From Scytonema hofmannii PCC 7110 (lineage in GTDB: Bacteria; Cyanobacteriota; Cyanobacteriia; Cyanobacteriales; Nostocaceae), in contig NZ_KQ976354.1 in assembly GCF_000346485.2 (NCBI RefSeq), positions 8,102,221 to 8,166,220 of the forward strand: a stretch of 64,000 bases of DNA, written 5' to 3'. A program made the translations under genes and the position numbers. Below the pieces are notes generated by a model. It was not told the origin of the DNA. It did no database searches and saw nothing but the letters and a program-made list of their open reading frames with translations. Below, piece by piece: positions 32,665 to 42,101 of the stretch. How positions within the stretch are numbered: the stretch's first letter is position 1; every line of letters starts with the position of its first letter.

Positions 32665-34016
32665 GTAGTAGTGGGGAAAAGGATTATCCTTCGTTATCTG
32701 ATTTATCGGAAGCCGACTTAGGTGAAAACTTAAGTGTAAAAAAAATGTTGCGCTTGGTAGGAGAAAACAAGCAAGTTGTAGATTTTGGCTGTGCAACTGG
32801 TTATTTTGCTCGGTGGCTAACTCATAGAGGATGCCAGGTAACTGGAGTCGAGATCAACTCAAATGCAGCCCAAGTTGCTAAGTCTTATTGCGAACAAGTT
32901 ATTGTAGCTGACTTAGATTTTACATCTCTAGTTGAGATTTTACCAAACCAAACATTTGATGTAGCTGTATTTGGAGATGTTTTAGAACACTTACGCGATC
33001 CTTGGCGTGTATTACAACAGGCTCGTCAAATATTAAAACCAGAAGGATATGTCGTTGTGTCTATACCAAATATTGCTCATGGAGCGATTCGGCTAGCTTT
33101 ACTACAAGGGCGATTTGAGTACATGGCACAAGGAATTCTAGATAATACACATCTCAGATTTTTTACATATAGAACTGTTAAAGAATTGTTGGAGAGTTCC
33201 GGATATTTTATTGATGTAATGGAACGAACAAAATTGCCAATTAGTTCTGCCTCTGAATTGCTACCAGATATTAATACAAATAATTTTGATATTAAAATTC
33301 TTCAAAGTCTGGAACAAGATGAAGAAGCAGACACTTTGCAGTTTGTTATCAGAGCGTTTCCTTTATCCTTGGAAGGTAAGTATGCAGCATTGAATGAAGA
33401 GTATACTAGGCTAGTCAATGAAGTAAAATCTTCTTATGCTGAACTAGAACAAATTCGTTCGGAACTACAACAATCACAGAGTGAACTCCAAGAAAAAGAA
33501 ACTGAATTAGAAAAATCACAAATACAAATTCAACAAAAGCAGTCAGAATTAGAGCGTTCTCAAGTTGAGATTAAAGAAAAACAAAAATCTTTAGAACAAT
33601 CACAAACTCAACTGCAACACATACAAACAGAATTAGAGCGAGTTGATTTTCAGTTACAACAAACTCAGGCGGAGCTAAAGGATGCTCACTCACAAATAAA
33701 ACAAACTCAAGTAGAACTAAAGGATTCTCAATCGGAACTGCAACAAACTCAAGCGGAACTAGAGAATTCTCAATGGCAATTGCAACAACTGCAAGCGGAA
33801 CTAGAGCATTTTCAATCATCGGAACTGCAACAAACTCAGGCGGAACTACAGTATTCTCAATTGCAACTACAGCAGGTACAGCTTCAGTTGCAACAAGCTC
33901 ATGCAGGTTGGGAACGTTGTCAAAACATTGTTCAGGCAATGGAAAGTAGTAAATTTTGGAAAATCCGACAAAATTGGTTTATGTTGAAGAGCTTATTAGG
34001 GTTGAAAAATGATTAA
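32661..34016 (+). CDS. SAM-dependent methyltransferase with long coiled coil, 451 aa
   Basis: Residues 20-240 are a class I methyltransferase: motif I VVDFGCATGYFARWL, then VTGVEINSNAAQVA, and FDVAVFGDVLEHLRDPW. Residues about 245-425 are one long coiled coil built from near-repeats of QTQAELE..SQ..LQ about 14 residues long. The layout resembles WbdD-like chain terminators, in which a methyltransferase is joined to a coiled-coil ruler that sets O-antigen length. Coupled to the Wzt gene upstream by ATGA overlap. The modification target is inferred from this context only. Confidence 0.85.
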   Translation: MSSSGEKDYPSLSDLSEADLGENLSVKKMLRLVGENKQVVDFGCATGYFARWLTHRGCQVTGVEINSNAAQVAKSYCEQVIVADLDFTSLVEILPNQTFDVAVFGDVLEHLRDPWRVLQQARQILKPEGYVVVSIPNIAHGAIRLALLQGRFEYMAQGILDNTHLRFFTYRTVKELLESSGYFIDVMERTKLPISSASELLPDINTNNFDIKILQSLEQDEEADTLQFVIRAFPLSLEGKYAALNEEYTRLVNEVKSSYAELEQIRSELQQSQSELQEKETELEKSQIQIQQKQSELERSQVEIKEKQKSLEQSQTQLQHIQTELERVDFQLQQTQAELKDAHSQIKQTQVELKDSQSELQQTQAELENSQWQLQQLQAELEHFQSSELQQTQAELQYSQLQLQQVQLQLQQAHAGWERCQNIVQAMESSKFWKIRQNWFMLKSLLGLKND

Positions 34017-34070
34017 AATATTTTAAAGAATCAGTAAAATCACTTGTCATGTCAAAAGGGATGGGCGTGA

Positions 34071-36140
34071 ATGATGAATCAGGCAACACAGTCTAAATTA
34101 CTGTTTAACCAAAAAGAACTGAATCGCTGCCACTCTCGATTACAACAAACACAGGCAGAATTAGAACGATTGCATCCTCATTTTTGTCAAGGAAAAGTAG
34201 TCAAAAAAGATGATACTTCTTTGACATTAGGAACAGTATATCGTAGATGGCAACAAGCTCTTGGATTTGCTTTCACGACTCATCCAGAAAGTGTTAAATT
34301 TATCTCACAAGGAAAACATTTGTGGACTGTTTTCAAAACAAAGGGAACTCGCAACGCTTTAGCTAAAATTCTTAAGAAGACATCTCAAAAGCTAGATAAC
34401 GTAACTCATCCAATTGTTGCGATCGCACAAGAAATTCCTTGCAGTGATGATGCCGATTACCAAAAGTGGCTGAATAAAAATTACCCCAGACAGGCAGATT
34501 TACGAAAGATGGCTGAAACTGTAGAAGTGTTTAGTTATACACCAATCATCAGCATTATTATGCCAGTCTTCAATACGCCTGAGTGTTTTTTGAAACAAGC
34601 AGTAGAATCTGTATTATCGCAGGTGTATCCCTTTTGGGAGTTGTGTATTGCTGATGATTGCTCAACAGAACCATATGTCAAACAAGTCTTAGAAAAATAT
34701 GCGGCTATAGATCTAAGAATAAAAGTTTCTTTTAGAAAAGAGAATGGTCATATTTCACGGGCTTCTAACTCTGCTATAGAAATTGCCACTGGAGAATTTA
34801 TTGCTTTACTAGATCATGATGATGTACTGACACCAGATGCATTGTATGAAGTAGCTTTACTACTCAATCGGCATCCAGATGCTGATATGATTTATTCTGA
34901 TGAAGACAAAGTTGACGAGCATAATAAACTGAAAGAGCCTTTTTTCAAACCAGATTGGTGTCCTGACTCATTTCTGTCTCGGATGTACACTTGTCATCTC
35001 GGAGTTTATCGTAAAAGCTTGGTAGACCAAATAGAGCGATTTCGAGAAGGTTATGAGGGTAGCCAAGATTATGATTTAGTTCTAAGGCTAACAGAAAAAA
35101 CTAATAATATTTTTCATATACCCAAAATCCTTTATCATTGGAGAATTCATTGTGAATCTGCTTCGTGTGTAGCTAATGTCAAACCATATGCTGCTATAGC
35201 AGCAGAACGAGCTTTAGCAGATGCCTTGAAACGAAGAGGTGAGCCAGGACGAGTTATACAGGCTGCAAATCTGGTTGGGCATTACGTTGTTCGATATAAA
35301 ATACTTGACTATAAACTAGTAAGTATCATAATACCTACAAAAGATTTAGCTGATGTTTTGGATAAATGTTTAACATCTATTTTTGAAAAAACAGTTTACC
35401 CAAACTATGAAGTCATTGTTATAGATAATGGTAGTAAGGAACAGGAGACAGTAGAAGTACTGGCAAAGTGGCAAAAGAAGTATCCAGATCAATTTAGATG
35501 TTTTCCACTTGATATACCATTCAATTTTTCTAAAATTAATAACTATGCTGTAAGTCAAGCAAAAGGCGATTACCTCCTGTTTTTAAATAATGATATAGAG
35601 GTTATAACTTCTGATTGGCTTAACGCAATGATTGAACAAGCTCAAAGACCTTCTATAGGCTCTGTAGGAGCTTTGCTTTTATATCCGGATAATACAGTTC
35701 AGCACGCTGGTGTAGTAATGGGTATTGGTGGAGTAGCCGGTCATAGTCATAAATATTATCCAGCAGATGCGCCTGGGTACTTTAATCAACTTTCAACTGT
35801 CAATAATTATTCGGCTGTAACAGCAGCTTGTTTGATGTGCAGACGTGAAGTGTTTGAAGCAGTAGAAGGCTTTGAAGAGGAACTGTCAGTAGCATTTAAT
35901 GATGTTGACTTGTGTTTAAAAATTTTTGAAAAAGGTTATAGGAATATTTATCTGCCTCATGTCATACTATATCATTATGAATCTAAAAGCCGAGGTTATG
36001 AAGATACACCAGAAAAACAAGCTCGATTTTGTAAAGAGATTGAGTATATGCACAACAAGTGGAGAAAATATATTAAATGCGATCCTTGTTACAATATCAA
36101 TCTAACTTGTAAACATGAAGATTATAGTCTCAAGATATGA
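34071..36140 (+). CDS. Two-domain GT2 glycosyltransferase, 689 aa
   Basis: Two GT-A domains in tandem. Domain 1 (about 160-380): IISIIMPVFNTPECFLKQAV, LCIADDCSTEP, LLDHDDVLTPDAL with DxD-type Asp residues. Domain 2 (about 425-680): VSIIIPTKDLADVL, VIVIDNGSKEQ, LFLNNDIEVI and NDVDLCLKIFEKGYRNIYLP. Each would transfer one sugar to the growing chain. The first 40 residues carry SRLQQTQAELERLH, one copy of the coiled-coil repeat of the methyltransferase just upstream. Starts 54 bases after the methyltransferase, same direction. Confidence 0.92.
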   Translation: MMNQATQSKLLFNQKELNRCHSRLQQTQAELERLHPHFCQGKVVKKDDTSLTLGTVYRRWQQALGFAFTTHPESVKFISQGKHLWTVFKTKGTRNALAKILKKTSQKLDNVTHPIVAIAQEIPCSDDADYQKWLNKNYPRQADLRKMAETVEVFSYTPIISIIMPVFNTPECFLKQAVESVLSQVYPFWELCIADDCSTEPYVKQVLEKYAAIDLRIKVSFRKENGHISRASNSAIEIATGEFIALLDHDDVLTPDALYEVALLLNRHPDADMIYSDEDKVDEHNKLKEPFFKPDWCPDSFLSRMYTCHLGVYRKSLVDQIERFREGYEGSQDYDLVLRLTEKTNNIFHIPKILYHWRIHCESASCVANVKPYAAIAAERALADALKRRGEPGRVIQAANLVGHYVVRYKILDYKLVSIIIPTKDLADVLDKCLTSIFEKTVYPNYEVIVIDNGSKEQETVEVLAKWQKKYPDQFRCFPLDIPFNFSKINNYAVSQAKGDYLLFLNNDIEVITSDWLNAMIEQAQRPSIGSVGALLLYPDNTVQHAGVVMGIGGVAGHSHKYYPADAPGYFNQLSTVNNYSAVTAACLMCRREVFEAVEGFEEELSVAFNDVDLCLKIFEKGYRNIYLPHVILYHYESKSRGYEDTPEKQARFCKEIEYMHNKWRKYIKCDPCYNINLTCKHEDYSLKI

Positions 36141-36283
36141 ATTATTTAAAATTGGGGAATTGTAAGCAATTGAAAAACCAAGCAAATGATGATGCTATGA
36201 AACTTTTATATAAGGAGTAGAGTTAGCTCTGAAAGATGTTGAAGTAAACAATGAATCTCTTCATTAATCACCTTGAATGAAAG

Positions 36284-38122
36284 ATGAAACTTTTATTTCC
36301 TAATGAAAAAATTGAAAAACTTAAATATTGGTTGCAAATTAAAGGTACGCTAGGACTTTTAAGATATTTATATCAACGAATAGCATTCTCCTTAAAAGTA
36401 AGAAGCGATTATCAAAAATGGGTAGCAAGAAATCGGTTAACAAAGCAAGATATTGCTGCTGCTAAAGAACAAATTGATGGGTGGCTTATCCATCCAAAAT
36501 TTTCTGTCATTATGCCCGTCTACAATGTAGAGGCGGATTGGTTAAAGAAAGCGATTGAATCTGTGCAAAATCAAATATATCCCTATTGGGAACTTTGTAT
36601 TGCTGATGATGCCTCTACAAAACCTCATATTCGCCGTGTATTAGATGAATACAGTCAACGCGATTCACGATTGAAAGTTGTTTTTTGCTCAGAAAATAAA
36701 GGGATTTCATCGGCTAGTAACTCTGCGTTGGAAATGGCAACTGGAGATTACATTGTTCTTCTAGACCATGATGATGAATTAACTCTTGATGCTCTATTTG
36801 AAAACGCTAAACTCATCAACAAGTATCCAGAAGCAGATTTTATATATAGTGATGAAGATAAAATAGATACTAAGGGTTACCGTTTTACACCAAATTTTAA
36901 ACCAGACTGGTCGCCAGAGTATTTTTATTCCTGTATGTACACCTGTCATCTAGGAGTTTATCGAGCAAAAATTATCCGTGAAATTGGTGGTTTTCGCCGT
37001 CAGTATGACGGTTCCCAAGACTATGACTTGGTACTACGAGTTATAGAAAAAACTAAAAACATCTATCATATCCCAAAAATTCTTTACCACTGGCGCAGTA
37101 TACCTTCATCTGCTGCAGCTGGTTCACAAGCAAAACCTTGGGCTTACACTGCAGCTAAAAAAGCTCTGGAAGCGATGATCGAGCGCAGTCCATATCCTGG
37201 GCATGTAGAAGTAACATCAAATCCAGGTATCTATAGAATTCGACGAGATATACTTGGAAATCCTTTGATAAGTATTATTATTCCTGGGAATGGACAAGCA
37301 ATTGCGACACCTTCTGATTTGCAGGTTCTCATCAGAAATTGTATTTGCAGCATCGAACAGTTAAGTACATATCGAAACTATGAGATTGTTGTAGTAGATG
37401 GATTTGATATTGCAGAATCAATTATGGAGGAAATTAAAAGACCCAATTTGCAAATCATTCGCTGTGATAAATTTTTAAAAAAAACTGAGAAAATTAATAT
37501 AGGAGTTACGAAGGCGAGAGGTCAATTCTTGCTGTTGTTATCTGAAGAAGTAGAAGTGATAACTTCTGACTGGTTAGAGTCAATGCTAGAACTTGCCCAA
37601 CAAACTGAAATAGGTGCAGTTGGGGCTAAAATATTACTACCAAATCGGAAGATACACCATATTGGAGTGGTTTTTCTTGAAGGTAACTACTATCATCCTT
37701 TTAGTGGTTTTGATAGCGAAGCTCCTGGCTACCATTGTTCCAATATCGTTAACAAAAATTGTTTAGCTATCACTGCCGCTTGCCTAATGATAAAAAAAGA
37801 ACTTTTTCAAGAATTAGGAAGACTTGATGAAAGTTTCTCATCTATAGATGTCAGTCATTTAGATTTGTGTCTCAAAGCTCATCAAATGGGGTATCGTAAT
37901 GTAATAACGCCCTATGCTCAACTTACTCATTATAAACCTGTTAACTGTAAGAAAAGTCTGCCATCTCAAGAACTTACTTTATTAAATGAGAAATGGAACA
38001 ACTACTTGAATGAATTAAAAAAAGATCCTTACTATAACTCTAATTTGTCACATCTTTCCAATATTTTTCCATTAGCCTCGATTTCTGATAAATTAAGTAG
38101 TTATTGCCCACCCTATATGTAG
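36284..38122 (+). CDS. Two-domain GT2 glycosyltransferase, 612 aa, ends at an amber codon
   Basis: Domain 1 (about 70-290) is canonical: KFSVIMPVYNVEADWLKKA, LCIADDASTKP, LLDHDDELTLDAL, YSDEDKID. Domain 2 (about 330-590) is degenerate: the PTKD region reads IIPGNGQAIATPS, and the LNNDIEV motif of its neighbour is LSEEVEV here, so metal/nucleotide-sugar binding is doubtful. The frame stops at TAG (38120-38122) but stays open in the same phase to 38485, coding a further recognisable domain. It is related to the preceding GT2 along its full length. Confidence 0.88.
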   Translation: MKLLFPNEKIEKLKYWLQIKGTLGLLRYLYQRIAFSLKVRSDYQKWVARNRLTKQDIAAAKEQIDGWLIHPKFSVIMPVYNVEADWLKKAIESVQNQIYPYWELCIADDASTKPHIRRVLDEYSQRDSRLKVVFCSENKGISSASNSALEMATGDYIVLLDHDDELTLDALFENAKLINKYPEADFIYSDEDKIDTKGYRFTPNFKPDWSPEYFYSCMYTCHLGVYRAKIIREIGGFRRQYDGSQDYDLVLRVIEKTKNIYHIPKILYHWRSIPSSAAAGSQAKPWAYTAAKKALEAMIERSPYPGHVEVTSNPGIYRIRRDILGNPLISIIIPGNGQAIATPSDLQVLIRNCICSIEQLSTYRNYEIVVVDGFDIAESIMEEIKRPNLQIIRCDKFLKKTEKINIGVTKARGQFLLLLSEEVEVITSDWLESMLELAQQTEIGAVGAKILLPNRKIHHIGVVFLEGNYYHPFSGFDSEAPGYHCSNIVNKNCLAITAACLMIKKELFQELGRLDESFSSIDVSHLDLCLKAHQMGYRNVITPYAQLTHYKPVNCKKSLPSQELTLLNEKWNNYLNELKKDPYYNSNLSHLSNIFPLASISDKLSSYCPPYM

Positions 38123-38485
38123 TTCAATTATGGATATATTGATAGTCCTGCAACAGGAGATAAACCTTTAAAAAATCAAAAAAATAGTAATATTAAACTA
38201 TCTGGCTGGGCAAGTTTACCTGCAAGACAAGAACAACCGAAGATAGTTTGGTTGTCTTATGGAAGTAATAAATCATATTTCGCAAGTGCTATTGTACAAT
38301 TAGATAGACCTGATGTATCTAAAGCCTTGAATTCAAGTCTCTATGAGAAATCAGGATGGGAAGCCAATATCTCGTTTCGTTCAATACCAATAGGTGAAAC
38401 TGTGATTAAAGCTTGGATCTATGAGCCAGATATAAAGCAGTTTGTTAGATTAAACAACAAACCAAAAATTCAAATAGTAGAATGA
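38123..38485 (+). pseudogene. Detached C-terminal 'SGWA' domain in frame behind an amber codon, ~120 codons
   Basis: Directly after the amber stop the frame reads NYGYIDSPATGDKP, NIKLSGWASLPARQEQP, LDRPDVSKALNSSL, KSGWEANISF and IKAWIYEP, ending at TAA. The same order of motifs (YG-FD, SGWAILP, DVAKVLHNG, HSGWQTSF, LNAWAFD) closes the membrane protein at 39789-41552, where it is attached to its own N-terminal part. No ATG is near the beginning; a TTG at 38252 lies in the middle of the domain. It is either a decapitated remnant or reachable only by reading through the TAG. Confidence 0.6.
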
Positions 38486-38793
38486 AGTATGAAGTATGAA
38501 ACCATTAATAGAGTTACAAATCTAAATTAAATTTTGATAAGTAATAAATAGTTGTAAACTAATAATTTTACTATTTATTAAAATTTTACAATTTTTGTAG
38601 ATAGTTTTGCTAATATATTTACTTGGCATTATGCCAACATTAGTGACAATTATATATACTTCGTGAAGTGGTAAGTTTAGCTTCTGACAAGAAGTTTCTA
38701 AAATTATTGAAATTTCATTATGATTTAGCCGAAATAAACAGATGGGATTGAAAATTTCTAATTTTAGATATTTTTTAAATTGAGGATAAAAAA
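38486..38793. other. AT-rich intergenic region before the Gtr-like module
   Basis: 308 bases of very AT-rich DNA. A promoter for the next three genes is plausible, and GAGGA at 38782 serves the GTG start of the next gene. No gene or clear repeat. Confidence 0.4.
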
Positions 38794-39738
38794 GTGAGAA
38801 ATAAAATTAAATACTCTATTGTTATACCAATTTTTAATGAAGAAGAAGTTCTTCCAGAGTTATGGCATAGGCTTTCAAAAGTTTTGAGGCAATTAGAAGG
38901 TTTCAGTGAGGTGATATTTGTTAATGACGGTAGTTATGACAACTCTCTTGAAATTTTGAAAAATTTGTGTGTTGACAATCCAGAAATTAAAATTATAAAT
39001 TTATCAAGAAATTTTGGTCATCAATGTAGTCTTTCAGCAGGTATTGATAATGCTTGTGGAGCAGCAGTCATACTTATGGATGGGGATTTACAAGATGCTC
39101 CTGAGGCTATTTTTAGTTTTGTTGACAAGTGGAAAGAAGGCTATGCAGTTGTGTACGCAGTTCGCCAGAAAAGAAAGGAAAAACTATTAAAAAGGATAGC
39201 TTTTAACTTATTTTATCGCTTTCAAAGTTTATTTTCTACGTTAAATCTTCCTTTATACGCAGGTATTTTCTCTCTAATGGACAGAAAGGTAATACTTGCC
39301 TTACGTTCTATGCCTGAAAGAAATAAATATATCAGTGGTCTAAGAGCTTATGCAGGATTCAAACAGACAGGTGTTTTAGTGGAACGCGGACCAAGATATC
39401 GAGGCGAACCCAAAGTATCAATTGTCAAGTTATTCAAGTTAGCATTCGATGGTATATTTTCTTTTTCTACTCTTCCTCTTAGAATAGCTACTTTTTTAGG
39501 GCTAATCTCCTCTATTTTTGCATTCTTTTTAGGTTTAATTGGATTATACTTTAAGTTTATTTTAAAACAAGAATTTTTAGATTGGGCATTCGGATTAACG
39601 TCAACTTTTTTTATAGGTGGTGTTCAACTATTATTCTTAGGAATTCTTGGCGAGTACATTGGTAGAATTTATGATGAGGTTAAACAAAGACCATACTATA
39701 TAATTAATGAAAAAATAGGTTTTGAAGAAGAGCAATAA
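38794..39738 (+). CDS. GT2 polyprenyl-phosphate glycosyltransferase (GtrB/DPM1-like), 314 aa
   Basis: N-terminal GT-A domain with YSIVIPIFNEEEVLPELW, VIFVNDGSYDNSLEIL, INLSRNFGHQCSLSAG and ILMDGDLQDAPEAI (DxD). Two C-terminal helices (about 230-255 and 265-290) anchor it. This is the shape of GtrB and ArnC enzymes, which load a sugar on undecaprenyl phosphate on the cytoplasmic side. The start is GTG with GAGGA eight bases upstream. Followed by a polytopic protein and an SMR-type flippase, giving a complete loading, flipping and transfer module. Confidence 0.92.
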   Translation: MRNKIKYSIVIPIFNEEEVLPELWHRLSKVLRQLEGFSEVIFVNDGSYDNSLEILKNLCVDNPEIKIINLSRNFGHQCSLSAGIDNACGAAVILMDGDLQDAPEAIFSFVDKWKEGYAVVYAVRQKRKEKLLKRIAFNLFYRFQSLFSTLNLPLYAGIFSLMDRKVILALRSMPERNKYISGLRAYAGFKQTGVLVERGPRYRGEPKVSIVKLFKLAFDGIFSFSTLPLRIATFLGLISSIFAFFLGLIGLYFKFILKQEFLDWAFGLTSTFFIGGVQLLFLGILGEYIGRIYDEVKQRPYYIINEKIGFEEEQ

Positions 39739-39788
39739 CTAAATATAAAATGAATTTGATTCAAAATTACTAAGGGTGAAATATATCT

Positions 39789-41552
39789 ATGGTTTTCAAA
39801 CGCTCTACAATTCTTTTGTTTATATTGGCAATCTTGCCAACTTTTGTACTTGGAATACTAGTAATTAACTACAGTGTCGATTTTCCGTACTGGGATCAGT
39901 GGGCGATCGCCACTCTTTTTGAAAAGATCGAGAATAGTTCTCTTAGTTTTAGTGATTTAATCGCACAGCATAATGAAAGTAGAAAGTTTTTTCCCAGGCT
40001 TATATTTATTGCTTTGGGCTATTGGACACATTGGAATGTCAAATATGAAATGTCAATTATCTTTTTTTTAGCTTGTTTAGTATCTATTAATATCTATCTT
40101 TTATGTAGAAAAACAGTTCCTGTTAGTGTAGAAAAGAAGCTACTCATAGCAACAGTTTCAAACTTGCTTATATTTAGTCCTATTCAATATGAAAATTGGT
40201 TATGGGGAATTCAAATTGTTGTTTTCATTCCTATGCTTTGTTTGACCACTTGTATAGTCGCTGCTTATTCTCATTTGAATATAAAAATAAAATTTTTCAT
40301 TGTTTGGGGCCTTTGTACAATTGCCACATTCTCCTATGCAAATGGTTTACTCTGTTGGATCTTAGCTATCCCTATCCTAGTATTTAAATCTCGTAATAGC
40401 TTGTTGAAAAGAACGAAATGGTTAGTGTTAGTTTCGTTGTTAGCTTTTACCATTAACATAATTACCTATTTTTACAATTATGTTAAGCCAGCACATCATC
40501 CTAAATTTACAGAGGCGCTTGCACATCCGTTACAAGCCGTTCATTATTTTTTATCTTTTCTGGGTGCTCCACTTGGTTTTGGTAGTGCCATAGATACTTT
40601 AACAGTTACAACTTTAGTAGGCTTTATCTCGCTCGCACTTTTTTCATCAGCATTAGCTTATTTAGTTATTTTAAAAGAAACGATTTTACTAGATTCTTTA
40701 GCAGGTTGGATAACTATTGGTTTATATACGATCATTAGTGGATTAATAACTACATCTGGAAGAGTCGGCTTTGGCGTAAGGCAATCACTCGATTCAAGAT
40801 ACACGACATTTTCTGTATACTTGCTTGTTGCATTAATTCACATTTTAGTAATTCTTGTTGAACATCTTAAAAGTCACAAATATTTTAGTAAAATTAAGTA
40901 TGTGTTTAAAAAAATTGTTCCGTTTCTGTTTGTCATTTTTTTACTTTTGCACCTGCAAACTTCTGTAGAAGCATTTCTGGGAATGAAGAAGACAAGAATT
41001 AATAGACTACAGGGTAAGGCATGTTTATTATTTATAAATGTGGTAGAGGAAGAATGTTTGACTCAAAAAGTTACTAGTTATGATGCTCCAAACTTGAAAA
41101 AAAGAGCTAATTTACTTGACAGTTTAGGTTTTTTTAGACCTAGTTTAATAAAGAATAGAATTATTGAGGATGCCAAAACAAATAAAGAGGAAGCACAGGA
41201 TAATTACGGATGGTTTGATAATTTAACTAAGATTAAGCAAGATGTATATGTTGCTTCTGGGTGGGCAATATTACCTCATAGAGGAGAACCTGCTGATTCT
41301 GTCATTCTCACTTATAAGGATGTTAATGGAAAATCTAATATATTTGCAATAGTTGATAATATGGGAATTAAAAGGTCAGATGTAGCTAAAGTTTTACATA
41401 ATGGTGCATTTAAACACTCAGGTTGGCAAACATCATTTTCTTCTGGTGAACTACCAACAGGCTCTACTCAGCTAAATGCATGGGCATTTGATGCTTACAC
41501 GGGAAATATCTATAAGTTGAACGGTACGAGCACTTTGCAAAATAAGCAGTAA
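39789..41552 (+). CDS. Polytopic membrane protein with C-terminal soluble domain, putative lipid-linked glycosyltransferase, 587 aa
   Basis: About ten hydrophobic helices over residues 5-395. The loop after helix 1, NYSVDFPYWDQWAIATLFE, has acidic Asp residues where GT-C transferases keep catalytic ones, which suits a GtrC- or ArnT-like role using sugar from undecaprenyl phosphate. Residues about 460-585 form a soluble domain (YGWFDNLTKI, SGWAILPHRGEP, HSGWQTSF, LNAWAFDAY), paralogous to the detached domain at 38123-38485. No named family recognised. Sandwiched between GtrB-like and SMR-like genes. Confidence 0.72.
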   Translation: MVFKRSTILLFILAILPTFVLGILVINYSVDFPYWDQWAIATLFEKIENSSLSFSDLIAQHNESRKFFPRLIFIALGYWTHWNVKYEMSIIFFLACLVSINIYLLCRKTVPVSVEKKLLIATVSNLLIFSPIQYENWLWGIQIVVFIPMLCLTTCIVAAYSHLNIKIKFFIVWGLCTIATFSYANGLLCWILAIPILVFKSRNSLLKRTKWLVLVSLLAFTINIITYFYNYVKPAHHPKFTEALAHPLQAVHYFLSFLGAPLGFGSAIDTLTVTTLVGFISLALFSSALAYLVILKETILLDSLAGWITIGLYTIISGLITTSGRVGFGVRQSLDSRYTTFSVYLLVALIHILVILVEHLKSHKYFSKIKYVFKKIVPFLFVIFLLLHLQTSVEAFLGMKKTRINRLQGKACLLFINVVEEECLTQKVTSYDAPNLKKRANLLDSLGFFRPSLIKNRIIEDAKTNKEEAQDNYGWFDNLTKIKQDVYVASGWAILPHRGEPADSVILTYKDVNGKSNIFAIVDNMGIKRSDVAKVLHNGAFKHSGWQTSFSSGELPTGSTQLNAWAFDAYTGNIYKLNGTSTLQNKQ

Positions 41553-41631
41553 GTGAAATGTAAAATTAAAAGTTAAGCATCGAAATTTACATGAAACCTG
41601 ATTTATTATTAATGAATGTGAGGTAATTTCT

Positions 41632-42000
41632 GTGACACTGCAAGAATTTATTTTACTGCTTATGTCAGTCCTAGCTAGTGTTGCAGGTCAGTTTTTCTTA
41701 AAAGCAGGAGCAACAAAGTTAGGAAGGGTTAGCATTGATAATGCTATTAATCATATCCTAAGTATTATCACGATACCTGAACTCTTGGTAGGATTAGCTA
41801 GCTACGGGCTAGGCGCTTTAGCATACATCCTTCTATTGACTAGAGTAAATCTCAGCATAGCCGGTCCATCTGTATCCCTGGTCTATGTTTTTTCTGTATT
41901 ATTGGGTTACTTTATATTTAAGGAACACATTCCTATCAGCCGTTTCGTAGGATTAGGTTTAATTATGGCCGGAGTGATATTAGTTGTTTGGCAAAAATAA
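41632..42000 (+). CDS. SMR/EamA-type small membrane protein, putative lipid-linked sugar flippase, 122 aa
   Basis: Four predicted helices; begins MTLQEFILLLMSVLASVAG with a QFFLKAGATKLG loop and ends GLIMAGVILVVWQK. Resembles EmrE-like subunits and the ArnE/ArnF flippase of undecaprenyl-phosphate aminoarabinose. The context (after a GtrB-like enzyme and a GT-C-like protein) points to flipping a lipid-linked monosaccharide rather than drug export. Last gene of the polysaccharide locus on this strand; followed by a hairpin at 42051-42076. Confidence 0.8.
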   Translation: MTLQEFILLLMSVLASVAGQFFLKAGATKLGRVSIDNAINHILSIITIPELLVGLASYGLGALAYILLLTRVNLSIAGPSVSLVYVFSVLLGYFIFKEHIPISRFVGLGLIMAGVILVVWQK

Positions 42001-42050
42001 GTTTGGCCGTTGTTCTATTTTATGACCGAAAGGAATTTATACAATAGAAA

Positions 42051-42076
42051 GTAAAGCCCGCTTAGGTGGGCTTTAC
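42051..42076. terminator. Hairpin between convergent genes, likely bidirectional terminator
   Basis: GTAAAGCCC (42051-42059) pairs with GGGCTTTAC (42068-42076) over an 8-base loop, between the stop codons at 42000 (plus) and 42102 (minus). There are A-runs on the right side, giving U's for the minus-strand transcript before the stem rather than after it, so termination is plausible but not textbook. Confidence 0.6.
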
Positions 42077-42101
42077 AAAAGATTATAGAATTGGTTTAGT
42101 A

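Noticed and set aside
30000-42000. Specialised-metabolite gene cluster
   Set aside because: The genes are ABC exporter, methyltransferase and glycosyltransferases of a surface polysaccharide locus; no NRPS, PKS or precursor peptide is seen.
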